The position numbers and the translations under genes are program-made. The notes beneath the pieces are model-generated. The model worked only from the letters and a program-made list of their open reading frames with translations, was not told the origin of the DNA and made no database searches. Below are positions 61,503-64,000 of a DNA stretch of 64,000 nt, piece after piece. Source of the stretch: an uncultured Desulfovibrionaceae bacterium (GTDB taxonomy: Bacteria > Desulfobacterota > Desulfovibrionia > Desulfovibrionales > Desulfovibrionaceae); the NCBI GenBank assembly GCA_949299515.1, contig CASGAP010000014.1:1-64000 (forward strand). The letters are read 5' to 3'. Positions within the stretch are counted from its first letter, which is position 1, and every line of letters begins with the position of its first letter.

Positions 61503-63221
61503 ATGATGTCGCGATATATATTGATAATTTTGGGCATTGCGGGTATTTTTGTCGGTTTTGCCAATCCTTTCTGCCAGGTGCCGTTTGCCGTGCTTTTGTA
61601 TCCGTACAGTATTTATATGCTTGCCCACGGCAGCAGGCATTTTGTGCGGGACAGCCTGATAACGGGCGTATTCGGCTACGGCGCGGCTTTTTATTGGCTG
61701 GCTGTGACTGCGCACGTTTACGGTTTGGTGCCGTATGCGGCAGCCGTGTTTTTTCCGTTGCTGCTCGGTCTGTATTTTGCGCTGTACGGTGCAGGCATTG
61801 CCTGGTATCTGCATAAAGTGAAAGACGCTCTTGCCTTTTATAAAATTGTGAGCGCCGCTGTGCTGTGGTATCTTGCCGAGGTTTTCCGCGGGTGGTTTTT
61901 GACGGGCTTTCCCTGGTTTCCCCTGTCTTCGGCATTTGCTCCGCTGCCGAGCATGGTGCAGTTTGCCAATATAACGGGAACATATGCTCTTTCGGGGATT
62001 TTTGCCATGGCCGCGTTTTTCTTTGCTGAGCTTATGCGTTCCCCGCGCGGGGCTGTGAGGTCAGGCGCGCGTTCTTTGCGCCTGCTTTCGCAGTACGGCG
62101 GAATTTTCATTTTGGCGGCTGTTTATTATTACGGGTCCGTAACGCTGCAGAATGCGGAAAACGGGCCGGGAAATATTTCCGTGCGCACGAAAATCATGCA
62201 CAGAAAGCTGGACATTCCGTATCTTGCCGCCCATGAAATGCCTGCGGTTACCGGTCAGTCCCTGCACAGGATAGCTGAAAAAAAAGACGGCGGCGTTTAC
62301 ATAACGGTAGTGCAGGGCAATATTTCGCAGAATGTCAAATGGTCGCCGCTTTTTCAGCAGGACAGTCTGCAGAAGTTTTTCCGTCTGAGCGCCGAAGCGC
62401 GGAGCGCACTGTCCGAACCGGGCATTTTTGTTTATCCCGAAACCGCTTTTCCCGTAACATCATATCACTATCCTGCGCTGTATGAAGCGATTTTGGCTTT
62501 CGGCAGCGACAAGACCATGCTGTACGGCATACCTCTTTTTGAGCCTGACGGCGGTGACGGGAAATATTACAATACCATAGAACTGGCACAGAACGGACAG
62601 CCTGCGGGCCGCTACGCCAAGGAACATCTTGTGCCGTTCGGCGAATATGTGCCGCCTCTGCCCCTGCCTAAGTTTTTTAATGATATGCTTGCCAGATACG
62701 GCGGTGCGTACAGTGCCGGCGAAAATGCCGAACCTGTTTTGGAATTTGAATTTGACGGCAAAAAAATAGCATTGCTGCCGCTTATTTGCTATGAAGCCGT
62801 ATTTCCGGAACTGACATGGTCTGTTCTGCGTGAAGGCAGTTTCGGGCACGGCAGGCAGATTCATGCTTTGCTCAATGTCAGCAACGATGCCTGGTATGAC
62901 AAAAGTTCCGCTCCTGTTCAGCATCTGCATTTGGCGCTTATGCGCTGCATCGAAGGCGGCCTGCCCATGGTGCGGGCAAGCAATACGGGCATAAGTGCCT
63001 TTATCGACAAATATGGGCAGATAATTCTGCAGACCGGGCTTTTTTCCGACGAAACGATAAGTATGCCCTTTGACGCGCAGCCGTATGAACCTACGGTTTT
63101 CGTTCTGCTTGCGCCCTATTTGCCGTATATCGGCTGCGCTTTGTTTATTTTGCTGCAGATGATGATTGTGCTGCGGGGGAAAATGGAACATATTCAGGAA
63201 ACAGCGGGAAAAGTGCGCTGA
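61503..63221 (+). CDS. lnt: apolipoprotein N-acyltransferase
   Basis: Inner-membrane enzyme of 572 aa that adds the third acyl chain to lipoproteins. Membrane segments cover about 1-215 and a last one is near 540-560. The nitrilase-like periplasmic domain carries the full triad: Glu313 (YPETAFP), Lys373 (YAKEHLVPFGEY) and Cys429 (LICYEAVFPEL). It is about 60 residues longer than E. coli Lnt, mainly because of an insertion at about 215-260 before VVQGNISQNVKW. GGAG precedes the ATG. Monocistronic. Confidence 0.95.
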   Translation: MMSRYILIILGIAGIFVGFANPFCQVPFAVLLYPYSIYMLAHGSRHFVRDSLITGVFGYGAAFYWLAVTAHVYGLVPYAAAVFFPLLLGLYFALYGAGIAWYLHKVKDALAFYKIVSAAVLWYLAEVFRGWFLTGFPWFPLSSAFAPLPSMVQFANITGTYALSGIFAMAAFFFAELMRSPRGAVRSGARSLRLLSQYGGIFILAAVYYYGSVTLQNAENGPGNISVRTKIMHRKLDIPYLAAHEMPAVTGQSLHRIAEKKDGGVYITVVQGNISQNVKWSPLFQQDSLQKFFRLSAEARSALSEPGIFVYPETAFPVTSYHYPALYEAILAFGSDKTMLYGIPLFEPDGGDGKYYNTIELAQNGQPAGRYAKEHLVPFGEYVPPLPLPKFFNDMLARYGGAYSAGENAEPVLEFEFDGKKIALLPLICYEAVFPELTWSVLREGSFGHGRQIHALLNVSNDAWYDKSSAPVQHLHLALMRCIEGGLPMVRASNTGISAFIDKYGQIILQTGLFSDETISMPFDAQPYEPTVFVLLAPYLPYIGCALFILLQMMIVLRGKMEHIQETAGKVR

Positions 63222-63302
63222 TTTTGCCGCAGGGCTGATTTAGGGAGGCTGTGCCGTTTCTGTTGCAGCGAATGTTTCTGCTTTTTGGCGGATACCTGCC
63301 GA

Positions 63303-63328
63303 AAAAAACTCCCCGTGAGGGGAGTTTT
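63303..63328. terminator. bidirectional terminator between lnt and the 118-aa gene
   Basis: AAAACTCCCC / GGGGAGTTTT with a GTGA loop between two convergent genes. Confidence 0.9.
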
Positions 63329-63354
63329 AGATGCGGGAGGTTGTTTTTTATTGT

Positions 63355-63711
63355 TTAAGCGTAAATTTCGTGTTTAAGCCATTCTTTGATATTTTCGGAA
63401 GGTGAATACAGGCCTTTCAGTCCTTCGTGCTCTTTTTTGAATTCTTCTTCCAGGTCTTTGGGAAGGTCAAGGGTCAGCAGGTCAACGGCCTGTTCGGAAT
63501 TGCGGCGCACAAGGCGCAGTGTGGGTTTTTCTTCCCAGTTGTCCACTACGAAATAGGTGGCGAAATCGTCTTTTGAACGTACCGGCGGGTGTTCTGCGTG
63601 CCAGTTGTTGTTTCCCCATTCCAGATACAGGGTGACTGCGTCTTCCGGTGCGAGATTCCAATCTATATTAAGAGAAGCTGCATCTTTCAGAGTGCTGATT
63701 TCCAAAGTCAT
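63355..63711 (-). CDS. small conserved hypothetical protein (DVU0772-like)
   Basis: Soluble acidic protein of 118 aa, no signal or membrane segment. From memory it resembles a family described only in sulfate-reducing deltaproteobacteria under the name DVU0772; the core AVTLYLEWGNNNWHAEHPPV (about 25-44), followed by YFVVDNWEEKPTLRLVRRN, would be the conserved part. Function unknown. AAAGGAG precedes the ATG. The similarity is a recollection and should be taken as tentative. Confidence 0.65.
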   Translation of the reverse strand: MTLEISTLKDAASLNIDWNLAPEDAVTLYLEWGNNNWHAEHPPVRSKDDFATYFVVDNWEEKPTLRLVRRNSEQAVDLLTLDLPKDLEEEFKKEHEGLKGLYSPSENIKEWLKHEIYA

Positions 63712-63798
63712 AACAAACTCCTTTTTGTTTTTGTTAATACATTAATAAATCATTCTTTTTCTCTTGTCAAGAATTATTCCTAATAAGAAAAATTTTTT

Positions 63799-63828
63799 AT
63801 AAAAAAAGGAGCATGGCGCCATGCTCCT
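63799..63828 (-). terminator. terminator after the chemoreceptor gene
   Basis: Perfect palindrome AGGAGCATGGC / GCCATGCTCCT followed by seven Ts on the minus strand. Confidence 0.85.
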
Positions 63829-63845
63829 GAATACGGTTATTTTTA

Positions 63846-64000
63846 TTACTGTTTGAGGCTTTCCGCAATGCGGGCCAGTTCGTTTGCCTGGCGAGCCATG
63901 TTTTCTACGGCCTGTGAGGCTTCGTTCATGGAGTTGGACATTTCCGTAGCAAGGTTATGCACATTGGCCACAACACTGGTGATGTTCTCGGAAGTTTGGG
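63846..64000 (-). CDS. methyl-accepting chemotaxis protein, C-terminal end (partial)
   Basis: The last 50 residues of a longer protein that continues beyond the window. QTSENITSVVANVHNLATEM and the following helix with SMNEASQAVENMARQANELA have the heptad pattern and Gln/Glu methylation-region character of the end of an MCP signalling domain. It finishes ARIAESLKQ without a CheR-docking pentapeptide. Confidence 0.78.
   Translation of the reverse strand, partial: QTSENITSVVANVHNLATEMSNSMNEASQAVENMARQANELARIAESLKQ

Noticed and set aside
1-64000. CRISPR arrays, prophage genes, toxin-antitoxin or restriction systems
   Set aside because: No regularly spaced repeats, phage structural genes, integrases or typical toxin-antitoxin or methylase motifs were found; the content is mostly core genome.

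Overview
The window comes from a flagellated, Gram-negative anaerobe of the Desulfovibrionaceae type. The gene sets point that way: ispE / tRNA-Gln / prs / rplY, a stand-alone IMP cyclohydrolase, HflX with a long N-terminal extension, a V4R-domain protein next to a diguanylate cyclase, flgJ carrying an M23 peptidase, sigma-54-type flagellar promoters, class 1B PyrD/PyrK and menaquinone synthesis. Base composition is lower in GC than typical Desulfovibrio, which suggests a host-associated relative. The species cannot be named from sequence alone.

Layout. 1-127 is the 5S rRNA end of an rRNA operon. 0.7-1.8 kb is a queuosine-precursor pair (VUT transporter, queF). 1.9-5.4 kb holds a frameshifted glycosyltransferase-like gene, a MATE exporter, panD and a membrane-anchored dual-specificity phosphatase. 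5.5-12.1 kb has copper handling (copZ and copA, divergent from one symmetric promoter), then comEC, an unknown 128-aa protein and menA. 12.2-15.6 kb is livHMGF without a binding protein. 15.7-25.0 kb is a minus-strand run flgI, flgJ-M23, flgN, flgK, flgL, a csrA-fliW fusion, a V4R protein and a diguanylate cyclase, headed by a sigma-54-like promoter. 25.2-26.1 kb holds tRNA-Ser and a gene-free tract with a MITE-like element. 26.1-30.9 kb holds an alanine/Na+ symporter and a two-gene sugar-sensing unit (hybrid kinase plus MglB-like binding protein). 31.2-34.5 kb has two tRNA-Val genes, a Bax-inhibitor-1 protein, a GDSL hydrolase and an NhaC antiporter. 34.7-40.2 kb is fliK, flgD and flgE behind a near-perfect sigma-54 promoter. 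40.5-47.9 kb has a lipoprotein, rplY, prs, tRNA-Gln, ispE, an iron alcohol dehydrogenase and valS. 48-54.6 kb is a surface-glycan activation and O-acylation cluster. 55-61.3 kb holds asd and the pyrK-pyrD-pgpA-purH'-hflX operon. 61.5-64 kb holds lnt, a small unknown protein and the 3' end of a chemoreceptor.

How it fits together. Two sigma-54 flagellar units cover hook and filament-junction assembly. The filament-side unit ends in genes that could couple export to regulation: CsrA (RNA-binding repressor) and FliW (its flagellin-sensing antagonist) are one polypeptide, followed by a V4R sensor and a c-di-GMP synthase. The hook cap FlgD carries a C-terminal RTX-like calcium-repeat domain of the kind seen in type I secreted adhesins. 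Four intergenic sites carry a shared double-hairpin module, complete with compensatory base changes in three of them.

Most promising observations: the CsrA-FliW fusion, the FlgD-RTX fusion, the kinase/binding-protein pair without a transporter, the double-hairpin repeat family, and the nucleotidyltransferase-kinase fusion with its HAD partner.
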